DNA of 64,000 nucleotides from an uncultured Bacteroidales bacterium (GTDB taxonomy: Bacteria > Bacteroidota > Bacteroidia > Bacteroidales > Bacteroidaceae), in the NCBI GenBank assembly GCA_937898885.1, contig CALDKD010000014.1, positions 66,343 through 130,342 of the forward strand. The letters run 5' to 3'. Numbering within the stretch: position 1 is the first letter of the stretch; every line of letters begins with the position of its first letter. Made by a program: the position numbers and the translations under genes. Under the pieces are notes generated by a model, which was given only the letters and a program-made list of their open reading frames with translations, was not told where the DNA came from and did no database searches. Positions 7,732 through 14,997 of this stretch are shown here, in pieces.

Positions 7732-8583
7732 TTATGCCTCCCTGCGTCTGTTCTCTGCGTGTACCAGACGGCGCACACGGCGCAGGTCATAGTCACAGTT
7801 GTCAATAATCTTGTCTATGGCTTCGTCATCGGTCACACCGTTGGCACGGCAAACGGCCTCCACATCGTCACCGTTCACCTGGTCAATAGGGATGAACTTA
7901 CGGCCTATGCGGCTGTAAATCTCCTTGTACCCCTTGCGGTTGGCGGCCACGCCCTTGTTGATGCGCTTCTCCAGATAGTTCGTTGCACACAGTATTATCC
8001 CGCAATCATCCTCGAGGTGGTTGTACAGGCTGATGAAGAAATACAGCACCTGGTCTGAAAGTTTGTCAGCCTCATCGAGGATGATAATCGGGTTCTCGCG
8101 TTTCTTTATGGTCGATATGATGTCACTCATCATCTCGCTTACCGTATAGCCCGCGCTGGCGATTGAGAGTTGCGCAAGCATCTCGGCCATGAAGTTCTTG
8201 CGGTTCCAGTACTCGCTGCACACAAGGTGGTACACGTTCCGGTTGCCCTTGGCAAACACCTTGATGCTCTCACTCTTTCCGCAACCGGCCTCACCGGTGA
8301 CGGCCATAACAAGAGCGCGGTCCTTCGCGTCAGTGAGAATGTCTGTCATCCTCTGGAACCCCCGTGTCCTTACCACATTCCACTTGCGGCGGTCATGACC
8401 GATCTGAGCGGCCACGTTGCGCCACATCTCATCGCTGATGAGCTCCCACTGTCCGTTGAGCATCTGTGAGATTGTCGCACTGCTCACGCCGCTGATGGAG
8501 CGTGAGGCGGCGTTCTGCGACCCCTTCAGGGTACAGAACTCCCTTAGCGAGGTGGCGATTGCCTGTTTTTCTGCCTGTTTCAT
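7732..8583 (-). CDS. MuB-like AAA+ ATPase, transposition target selection
   Basis: A 283 aa protein with a short N-terminal HTH (GVSSATISQMLNG, residues 32-44) as in MuB, then an AAA+ core: Walker A TGEAGCGKSES (about 95-105) and Walker B PIIILDEADKL (about 165-175), with a sensor region IILCATNYLEKR. MuB binds DNA non-specifically as ATP-bound filaments, delivers target DNA to the transposase and gives target immunity. The gene lies 21 bp downstream of the transposase gene, the standard Mu A-B order. Confidence 0.88.
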   Translation of the reverse strand: MKQAEKQAIATSLREFCTLKGSQNAASRSISGVSSATISQMLNGQWELISDEMWRNVAAQIGHDRRKWNVVRTRGFQRMTDILTDAKDRALVMAVTGEAGCGKSESIKVFAKGNRNVYHLVCSEYWNRKNFMAEMLAQLSIASAGYTVSEMMSDIISTIKKRENPIIILDEADKLSDQVLYFFISLYNHLEDDCGIILCATNYLEKRINKGVAANRKGYKEIYSRIGRKFIPIDQVNGDDVEAVCRANGVTDDEAIDKIIDNCDYDLRRVRRLVHAENRRREA

Positions 8584-8604
8584 AAATAAGTATAAATTAA
8601 AGAA

Positions 8605-10647
8605 TTAGTAAAGGTCAAAAGTGTTCACCCTGCACTCTCCGGCCGGTGTGTTCTCCACAACCACCGGGACTGGCTCCGGCTCGCGATCCTCGGAGTACTC
8701 GGCATCTACGGTCTCAAGGATCCTGCGTCTCTCACTTGCCCTCCGGCTCTTGTGCTGTCCCTTGCTGTCCGTGATAAGGGCCTTCGCAAGGTCATTGTGC
8801 GCGTCGGGGCTATCCAGCTGCTCAACACACCCGCCGCCAAGAATAGGAGTGGCGTGAGCCGTTATCTCACCGAACAGGGCCTGCGTGTGCTGCTTGAGGG
8901 CGTTGTTGTAGTCGGTCACCCGCTGCAGCTGCTCCGCGTCACCCTCCTTGCGGTCGGCAAGAGCCATCGGCTGCACATATTTTTCCTCAAGCAGGAAACG
9001 GTGTGTGCCGTCCTCGCTGACGGCCAGGACACGGCTCATATCGTCCGCGTCATAGCGCACCTCCCAGCGCAGGTAAGCATACTCGCGGAAACGCACATCA
9101 AAGCAGTCATACTGACGCTTCCTGCCCTCCAGCCTCGGACGCAATCCGGAGCCCTCAAGCACGTTGGTGTATCCCGTTGTCTTGCCGAAGCGCAGAAGGA
9201 ATGTCTCCTCAGGCAGGGGAAGCCTCCTCTCATCAGGAGTGGCCTCCCAGAATTTCCGGTACTCCTCCATCTTCCGCTGACGCTCCGCCGCTATCATGGC
9301 CTCAAGCTGACGGATAACGCCCTCCTCATCCGGGAAGTTGCGCTTTATGATATTGTGGAACTCGCTGCTCGGCTGGTGCTTCTTGTCGGCCGTTATGCCG
9401 TAGCCGCTCCAGTTGCCTTGAGTCTTGCAGTATGTCTCATTCAGATAGTCGAAATATCTCTCCACCGGCTTGCTCTTGGCGTTTTTTACCCTGGCCGGGG
9501 TGACCTTGTCAGCCACCGTGGCATAGAAGGGTGCCATCGCCTTTATGGCATAGTGGTCGCTCTGGATCTGACAGGTGCGGTAACGCTGGCCGAACAGCTC
9601 GCGTGTGTAGTTGGCCGCGTTACGGAGAGCCTCCGTAATGAGCGCGGCATCCTCACGGTCGCCTATAGCATAGCCAATCGGAAAGTCACAGCACGGATCC
9701 ACGACAACCTCAAGAACTTTCCTGTTCGTGTAGGTGACAACGCCCTTGGCATTGCGCTTCTGAAAATACAGCTCGGCATCCCAGCCGTCAAGCGACCACA
9801 TGAGCATCGCGGCCGTCGGCTTGGAGCGGCTGACCTGCATAGCCCTGTTGTTGGAGAATGATGTGTTGCCGTAACGGACCGCATCTATCACAAGACCGTT
9901 CTCCTTGCGGTACTTGGCCACAGTACCGGCCGTGATTTTCTCCCAGCCCATTCTCTCGGCCGCCTCATTATAGTACCGGGTCACGAACTCATTGTCAAAG
10001 CCGTTCGGTATGGCGCACAGTGCGCTGATGACGGCCCTCTTCTCATCAGAGTCAACCTTGGCGGCGTTGCTGTTCTTGTGCTTGCCGCTGATGAGTGCCT
10101 GGTATCCGTCCTTGATATATAGATTGTACTTGTCCTGAAGACGACGCGGGTTGAGCGGGAGACTGTTCGGATAGGTGTCCGCCATACGCTCCAGAGCGGC
10201 GGCCGCTGACTTCCAGAACTCACCCTTCGGACAGCGTCCGTGACTTGTCTTCCTTCTCTCACTGTTGGAACCCTCCAGCCAGGACCTGAACCCGTTGAGG
10301 ATGGCCGCGTTATTGGAATACTCCTCCACCTTCTCCGATGTCAGGTGCGTCCCGTCCTCAAAGGTGAAGCCATCATAAAAATTGATGGCGTTGCCGTCAG
10401 GCTCAAGAGCCTCGATGAACGGCTTGGCGGCCGCCTGTGCGTTCAGATCCGGATAACGCCTGTACACCTCACAGCGGTACTTGTACGGAAGGGAGTCGGC
10501 ATAGTACAGGGCCGAGGTGTTACGGCAGCCGCGCTGGGCACGTTCAGCCTGACCTCTATATGCAAGTTGCTGGAGTGACTTTAACGACAAAATGCCGTCA
10601 AGCTCCTGAGCTGTCACGCAGACCCTGTTGTTTATTATCTCTGCCAT
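8605..10647 (-). CDS. Mu A-type DDE transposase
   Basis: 680 aa, close to the length of Mu transposase (663). The N-terminal part (residues 1-130) is helical, with winged-helix-like end-binding segments (AQELDGILSLKSLQQLAYRG). The catalytic core carries D287 (SLDGWD), D364 (QSDHYA) and E397 (KPVERYFD), the DDE triad with the usual spacing. A basic C-terminal segment near residues 630-650 (SKGQHKSRRASERRR) may contact MuB and host ClpX. It makes the strand transfer that inserts and replicates the prophage. The closest start is ATG at 10647. Confidence 0.92.
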   Translation of the reverse strand: MAEIINNRVCVTAQELDGILSLKSLQQLAYRGQAERAQRGCRNTSALYYADSLPYKYRCEVYRRYPDLNAQAAAKPFIEALEPDGNAINFYDGFTFEDGTHLTSEKVEEYSNNAAILNGFRSWLEGSNSERRKTSHGRCPKGEFWKSAAAALERMADTYPNSLPLNPRRLQDKYNLYIKDGYQALISGKHKNSNAAKVDSDEKRAVISALCAIPNGFDNEFVTRYYNEAAERMGWEKITAGTVAKYRKENGLVIDAVRYGNTSFSNNRAMQVSRSKPTAAMLMWSLDGWDAELYFQKRNAKGVVTYTNRKVLEVVVDPCCDFPIGYAIGDREDAALITEALRNAANYTRELFGQRYRTCQIQSDHYAIKAMAPFYATVADKVTPARVKNAKSKPVERYFDYLNETYCKTQGNWSGYGITADKKHQPSSEFHNIIKRNFPDEEGVIRQLEAMIAAERQRKMEEYRKFWEATPDERRLPLPEETFLLRFGKTTGYTNVLEGSGLRPRLEGRKRQYDCFDVRFREYAYLRWEVRYDADDMSRVLAVSEDGTHRFLLEEKYVQPMALADRKEGDAEQLQRVTDYNNALKQHTQALFGEITAHATPILGGGCVEQLDSPDAHNDLAKALITDSKGQHKSRRASERRRILETVDAEYSEDREPEPVPVVVENTPAGECRVNTFDLY

Positions 10648-10662
10648 CTTGTTACTGCTTTG

Positions 10663-10732
10663 TTCCCGGAGAGGATTCGAACCTCTATCTCCCTCCTGGT
10701 GCGGGCGGATTGACCATTTCTCCCACCGGGAT
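10663..10732 (-). other. tRNA-like sequence between transposase and regulator genes
   Basis: Read on the minus strand, 70 nt fold like a tRNA: acceptor arms ATCCCGG and CCGGGAA (6 of 7 pairs), a perfect T-arm AGAGG-TTCGAAT-CCTCT, and a D-arm-like segment with the GGT of a D-loop. The anticodon arm is poor: the middle (GCCCGCACCAGGAGGGAGAT) allows only a 3-4 bp stem. The distance between acceptor and T-arm (39 nt) is slightly shorter than canonical. It is thus either a degenerate tRNA or a tRNA mimic. It lies in the early transcript just upstream of the transposase start. Confidence 0.45.
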
Positions 10733-10756
10733 AACCACTATCTTTGTCCTGTAAGT

Positions 10757-11011
10757 CTAATCCTCATCATTAAAGAAAACCCAGCCTTTCTTCTCGGCCT
10801 CGTTGGCCAGCCGGGCCGCACCCCAAAGAAATATCAGACCGGCAAAATTCACCCAAGTAATTGCACCGTCAGGACCCTCACTGCAGGCGGCCATAATGCC
10901 GATGGTGAAACACAGGCCGACGGCCCCCTTGACAACCAGGTCTCTTACTTTCTCCCTCCTTGTGGGAGCTTTCCTTTTTGTAACTGTAAGTTGTGCTTGT
11001 TCCATTTTCAT
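10757..11011 (-). CDS. Small phage membrane protein
   Basis: An 84 aa protein with a basic N-terminus (about 25 residues) and two hydrophobic segments (residues 29-42 and 54-68). No known motif. It lies between the Ner-like regulator and the tRNA-like sequence in the leftward early operon. Possibly an exclusion or host-takeover membrane protein; this is a guess. Confidence 0.6.
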   Translation of the reverse strand: MKMEQAQLTVTKRKAPTRREKVRDLVVKGAVGLCFTIGIMAACSEGPDGAITWVNFAGLIFLWGAARLANEAEKKGWVFFNDED

Positions 11012-11022
11012 AACTGTATGAT

Positions 11023-11226
11023 TTAGCTGTTGTATTCGGCCTCCCTGCCCCCGCGCTCTATGGCAGCCTTGCGGATTTGCTCGCAGAGCTTGGAGTTATA
11101 CCTGTAATGCAGAGCGTTGTGAACGGCAATCCTCGAGACCCCGAACATCTTCGCCAAGGCGTTCATTTCCCCTTTTTTCGTCAAAATCAGTTTCATATAT
11201 CTAAAAATGTCTACCTTTGTCTTCAA
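11023..11226 (-). CDS. Ner/Cro-like HTH regulator
   Basis: A 67 aa basic protein, the first gene of the early operon, opposite the repressor gene. Residues 14-45 read as an HTH (LTKKGEMNALAKMFGVSRIAVHNALHY). Position and size match Mu Ner or lambda Cro: an early negative regulator that shuts the divergent promoters once transposition is under way. Its promoter region overlaps the repressor operators. Confidence 0.75.
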   Translation of the reverse strand: MKTKVDIFRYMKLILTKKGEMNALAKMFGVSRIAVHNALHYRYNSKLCEQIRKAAIERGGREAEYNS

Positions 11227-11248
11227 TGTTACTTATGTAATGGTGCTG

Positions 11249-11304
11249 CAAATATAATGAACAAATTTCATTACACGCAAGCTTTTAATGAAAAATATTC
11301 ATTG
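11249..11304. promoter_or_regulatory. Early promoter and paired repressor operators
   Basis: Two copies of an inverted repeat with the same 5 bp spacer: TAATGAA-CAAAT-TTCATTA (11255-11273) and TAATGAA-AAATA-TTCATTG (11286-11304), centre to centre 31 bp, three helical turns. On the minus strand TATATTTG (11256-11249) is a Bacteroidetes -7 box for the early operon and overlaps the first operator by 2 bp. The second operator ends 4 bp before the repressor start codon, so it can autoregulate. A looser palindrome TTAC-TTAT-GTAA lies at 11229-11240. Confidence 0.75.
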
Positions 11305-11308
11305 ATAA

Positions 11309-11941
11309 ATGAGTTCTGTCAAGGAAAGGCTTAAAGCCTTCATAGAAGAAAAAGGTATTTCTGTGCGTTCTTTTGAATCACAGTGCGGCCTGTCGTATGG
11401 CTATGTCGGCAATATGAGGCAGTCGATACAGCCTGATAAAATAAAGAGAATTGCTCATTGCTTCCCAGATTTAAACACTGGATGGCTACTTACTGGAGAA
11501 GGGAGTATGCTCAAGGATGAAGATGCGCCCTATATTGAGCAGATGGTGAGTCAAGGGTTGCCCCTTATTCCGATTGAGGCCTTTGCCGGTTATGGATCAC
11601 CGGCATTTGATGATATGAGGGTGGAGGACTACTACCAGGTTGCAGAGTTCAAGCAGGCTGATTTCCTAATCCGGGTGAAAGGGAATTCCATGTACCCGAA
11701 ATATAGTTCCGGCGACATCGTCGCTTGCAAGATTGTAAAGGAAACCCTGTTTTTCCAGTGGAACAAGATATATGCCATTTACACCAGAAGTCAGGGCGTG
11801 ATGGTGAAGCGTGTCAAGAAGTCAACGCTTGAAGGATACATTCTTCTGGTCTCGGACAATGAGAAATACGAACCCTTTGACGTTCCTCTCAATGACATTG
11901 AGGCAATCGCTCTTGTCATCGGTACAATTCGTGTAGAATAA
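11309..11941 (+). CDS. S24/LexA-type phage repressor
   Basis: 210 aa: an N-terminal HTH (residues 1-60, VKERLKAFIEEKGISVRSFE) followed by a C-terminal S24 peptidase domain with the motif FLIRVKGNSMYPKYSSGD (Ser nucleophile in GNSMYP, about residue 131) and the Lys-bearing strand VMVKRVKKS (about 165-173). This is the domain order of lambda CI/LexA-type repressors that are inactivated by RecA-stimulated self-cleavage. It sits at the left-end side of the Mu-like phage, divergent from the early operon, and should keep lysogeny through the two operators ahead of it. Confidence 0.88.
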   Translation: MSSVKERLKAFIEEKGISVRSFESQCGLSYGYVGNMRQSIQPDKIKRIAHCFPDLNTGWLLTGEGSMLKDEDAPYIEQMVSQGLPLIPIEAFAGYGSPAFDDMRVEDYYQVAEFKQADFLIRVKGNSMYPKYSSGDIVACKIVKETLFFQWNKIYAIYTRSQGVMVKRVKKSTLEGYILLVSDNEKYEPFDVPLNDIEAIALVIGTIRVE

Positions 11942-12261
11942 TGGAACCTTTGAACCTGACAAAAAGGGAGCGCGTTGTATTGCGCTGCGTAAAAAGAGGT
12001 GAACACGGAGAGATTTCAGATCCTCCATATAGCCGTGAAATTATGGAGGCGGTTATAAGGATGCTTGAGACCAAAGGACTCGTGAAACCAATCATCACAA
12101 AGTCGGGAGTTGGTGGTCACCTGACTCCACAGGGACACCTTCTGTTTGCGGATAACCCGAAGTTAAGGAACAAACTCTCTCCGGAAATAATAAGGTGGGC
12201 TATTGGGCTGTTCGTTACATCAATAGCCGCTGTCGCATCAGTGATTGCGTGTCTCAAATAA
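11941..12261 (+). CDS. Winged-helix-like protein with C-terminal membrane segment
   Basis: 106 aa; its start codon overlaps the repressor stop by 1 bp (TAATG), so it is translationally coupled to the repressor. Residues 5-65 look like a winged helix (REIMEAVIRMLETKGLVKP, then GGHLTPQGHLLF, the wing-like end common to YjcQ/DUF2513-like proteins). Residues 82-104 form a membrane segment. A lysogeny-expressed gene in this place often encodes superinfection exclusion or lysogenic conversion; this is inference. Confidence 0.6.
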   Translation: MEPLNLTKRERVVLRCVKRGEHGEISDPPYSREIMEAVIRMLETKGLVKPIITKSGVGGHLTPQGHLLFADNPKLRNKLSPEIIRWAIGLFVTSIAAVASVIACLK

Positions 12262-12361
12262 CCCCAGTTAGCTGGAGCACCGACATCGTAATAGAAAAGA
12301 TGGCCAGTACCCATGGCACCCACCAGAATCTATCGGCTATCTTTTTGTAGTTGTTGTCCAT
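12254..12361 (-). CDS. Tiny membrane protein at the prophage edge
   Basis: 35 aa from ATG at 12361: MDNNYKKIADRF followed by one hydrophobic helix (WWVPWVLAIFSITMSVLQLTG). A GGAGA box lies about 13 bases upstream. A longer form starting at 12454 would add 31 basic residues. It overlaps the end of the coupled repressor-operon gene by 8 bp on the other strand. Real coding status is uncertain. Confidence 0.4.
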   Translation of the reverse strand: MDNNYKKIADRFWWVPWVLAIFSITMSVLQLTGVI

Positions 12362-12454
12362 ATCAATGCTGTATTCTCCGCGAATATAGCATTTTTCTTT
12401 TTTTCGCAACAGCCTCCGCGCTGTTTTTAAACGATAAATCATTGATATAAGCAC

Positions 12455-12997
12455 CTTTAATCGGCATTTAAGCCCTATTTGAACGGCCTATTTTATTGGA
12501 TTATGTGGGTGCCTATCCGTTAAATATGCCGTTTTGACGGCTATTCCTATGCCTTAAACCCCGTTTGAAAGGCTTAATAATGGTATCGGGTTGTCAACCC
12601 ATTGTCAACCCATTTGTAACTCCAATCAAAAATCGGCCTGATTTGTGACCCTCCCAGAGGACCGGTTAAACAGGCTTCAAAAGGGCATAAAAATAGGGGC
12701 ATTTCAGCCCCTTTAACCAGCTAACCTACAACCATACCGGAAAGGCCGAAATAAGCCCTACAATGCCCTGTAATGGGGTAAATTGGCCACCATATTATAC
12801 AATGTGCCCCCAGTATAAAACCAATGTAAAGCAACGGCCAAAATAAAAGCCCTTCTCAGGGCCTCCGTGCAAATCCAATGTAAAGCAATGCAAAGTAATT
12901 TGCACAATTCGTTTCTTGCCGCCTCAACTCAAAGCACCCGTTAACTTACTGACACATAATCTTATACAGAGATATTTCAACTATCCAACTTTGTACA
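12455..12997. other. Gene-free prophage end with repeated motifs
   Basis: About 540 bp without a convincing ORF. It is full of short related motifs: GCCCTATTTGAACGGCC, GCCTTAAACCCCGTTTGAAAGGC, TTGTCAACCCA twice, and CCAATGTAAAGCAA twice (near 12821 and 12876). This is what a Mu-type end with several transposase-binding sites looks like. Mu-type elements end 5'-TG...CA-3'; the sequence ending TTTGTACA at 12997 is my best candidate for the terminal dinucleotide, because the WYL reading frame resumes right after it. TGCA at 12901-12904 is an alternative. Confidence 0.5.
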
Positions 12998-13000
12998 TCT

Positions 13001-13399
13001 CGTTTTTATGCCCGTATTTGGGCATACGACTTGGAGGATGGCCACAACAAACTGTTCAAGGTGTCACGCATCGATTGCGTCGAGATTCTGGATGACAAGT
13101 GGGAGCAGGAGAGGGCTCACCGCCGTCAGGGCATGGACGTATTCCGCATGAGCGGCCACAGTGGCAAAAGTGTGCAGCTGCGTATGAGCACTTACGCCAA
13201 GGACCTGCTGGTTGAGGAATATCCACTGGCTGAGAAAGACGTGAAGCGCAAAGGCCAGTACTGGCTGCTGGATACGGAAATATTTGACTATGCCGGAATA
13301 TGCCGCTTCTACCTTGGCCTGGCCGACCAAATCACGATTGTGGAGTCACCGGAGTTTGCAGAGTACGCATCGAAGTATGTGAAAAAGCACCTAGTGTAG
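13001..13399 (+). pseudogene. WYL-domain regulator, C-terminal fragment
   Basis: The frame begins without a start codon (stop at 12950-12952) and reads RFYARIWAYDLEDG, then FKVSRIDCVEILDDKWE, the end of a WYL domain, followed by a WCX-like tail (SVQLRMSTYAKDLLVEEYP, FYLGLADQITIVESPEF). The HTH and most of the WYL fold are missing. The likely cause is the Mu-like phage end immediately upstream. WYL proteins often regulate defence operons, and this one directly precedes one (57 bp). An in-frame TTG at 13031 could in principle start a 122 aa product. Confidence 0.7.
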
Positions 13400-13455
13400 A
13401 TGTTTGATATTGATGCTGGTACAATAAGGTTATTACTCCAATAGAATAGCATAGT

Positions 13456-14997
13456 ATGTTTGAACCGACAGACACTCCCTTCCCATTTTGGGGCTCAGCA
13501 ACAACTACAAAAGGCGGTCGTGATCCATTGGCAGTTCAGAATAGCAGCATTGTAATCTATTCTAATATGGTAACAGGTATAACCAACGTTACAGCTAGGG
13601 TACGTTACAATGGCTTTTTCTGTTGGTTGCTTACATTGATTGCACAGCGGTTGCAAATGGTTGACAAGACGAAGGTGGACGATTTTTCGGAGCAAATCAG
13701 ATTGGTCCGCCGAGGAGAACTGTTGTTAGCCTACATAATGGCCTGTTATTACCCGGATGTAACTGGCGTGAGCGGAAGCATTTATGCATTGGACAATATT
13801 GGCTCGGATAATCTTGATTTGGCAAAGGGTGCCGATTATGAGAATAAAGCCAAGAACAAGATATACTGGCAAAATCAATATGGTATTTTTGGCCAGTATT
13901 ATGTTGGCGTACTGACTCAGTTGAGCTTGATTTTCCAACCAGATGTAAAACATCGCACTTATCGTGTCACACAGGAAGGGTATGAACTTTATAAGACTTA
14001 TAGGTCATGTTTATCGGAACAGACTGAAGAACTTTTCTGGAATGCAATATGTTCAGGTAACATCACAAAAGTTCAATTAAATGAACTTAAGTCTTTGGCA
14101 ATTCATATTGTTGGCAGTCTGGCCGAACATAAAGCCTATCAGGGAATATTCTGTAAACCTGACCGTATTGATGCGGGTGAAGGTAGTGTCTGTCACAGAA
14201 TCAATTCTCTCAAATTGATGATGAGATACATTGACGGCGATGGCTCTTTAACCGAACGCCGTGACATTGTGCTGTCATTTCTTCAGCACAATTTCCTTCA
14301 TACAATAGACAAAGAGTTGAAGGTATCTTCTGAGGAGTTGTCATGGTTCCTGTATGAACTGAATGAATTGTCGCATGCGGCGTATGAAGCGTTTCATTTT
14401 GTCATTCTTTACAAAATAACGTCAGAACCGCAGCCTTTGGAATATGTACTGGAGGCTATACAACAGGAATTTGACAAATATAAACCGAACTATTCCGACA
14501 CGGATGACATATATGAACTTTATCACAGGATTCTGGATGGCCATAAAGCAAAAGAGTGCGGAGCTTTAGTCTGTAATGCTTCATATTTGTTGCACAAGTT
14601 GTATGGCATTATCAGAGTTTGGAAGGAACAGTTATGCGAATTCAGCCTTAGCGAAGGTTATGATATCACTCATCCTGGATATGCTCCTTTATTACTATCA
14701 AAGTTGAATGAAGGAGAAGAAACGGCTGGTACATGGGATTATGTTGAGAAATGTATATTCTTTGCCATCAATGATCATCTGAGAAGCTCATATTCCAAGT
14801 CGACCATAGGTCAGGGACTTGTTCACAATTATCTGGTTGAAGATGGTCTGATATGGGAATTGAGAAGGCCAGTCCCAATAAGGACTTCTCCCAGACTTCA
14901 AAATGCCCTGCAATATATGGAGGACATGAGATGGATAGAACCAGATGGCAATTGCTATAAAGTCATGGAACGTGGTTTCAATATTCTTGGCCGATGA
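13456..14997 (+). CDS. Defence-island protein A, unknown (513 aa)
   Basis: First gene of a three-gene operon; its stop overlaps the start of the next gene (ATGA). The 513 aa sequence shows no membrane segment and no catalytic motif I recognise. It is largely helical and rich in aromatic residues. The start (FPFWGSATTTKGGRDPLAVQNSS) and a late segment that looks like a winged helix (QNALQYMEDMRWIEPDGNCYKV) are the most distinctive. It may be the sensor or scaffold for the PLD protein and the helicase. Function not assigned. Confidence 0.75.
   Translation: MFEPTDTPFPFWGSATTTKGGRDPLAVQNSSIVIYSNMVTGITNVTARVRYNGFFCWLLTLIAQRLQMVDKTKVDDFSEQIRLVRRGELLLAYIMACYYPDVTGVSGSIYALDNIGSDNLDLAKGADYENKAKNKIYWQNQYGIFGQYYVGVLTQLSLIFQPDVKHRTYRVTQEGYELYKTYRSCLSEQTEELFWNAICSGNITKVQLNELKSLAIHIVGSLAEHKAYQGIFCKPDRIDAGEGSVCHRINSLKLMMRYIDGDGSLTERRDIVLSFLQHNFLHTIDKELKVSSEELSWFLYELNELSHAAYEAFHFVILYKITSEPQPLEYVLEAIQQEFDKYKPNYSDTDDIYELYHRILDGHKAKECGALVCNASYLLHKLYGIIRVWKEQLCEFSLSEGYDITHPGYAPLLLSKLNEGEETAGTWDYVEKCIFFAINDHLRSSYSKSTIGQGLVHNYLVEDGLIWELRRPVPIRTSPRLQNALQYMEDMRWIEPDGNCYKVMERGFNILGR

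Noticed and set aside
8752..9861. 369 aa frame on the plus strand
   Set aside because: Antisense to the transposase gene over its whole length; product is leucine/valine-rich shadow sequence without motifs.
12901..12904. TGCA as the prophage terminus
   Set aside because: Kept only as an alternative: the WYL frame is closed (stop at 12950) between here and 12997, so TGTACA at 12992-12997 fits better.
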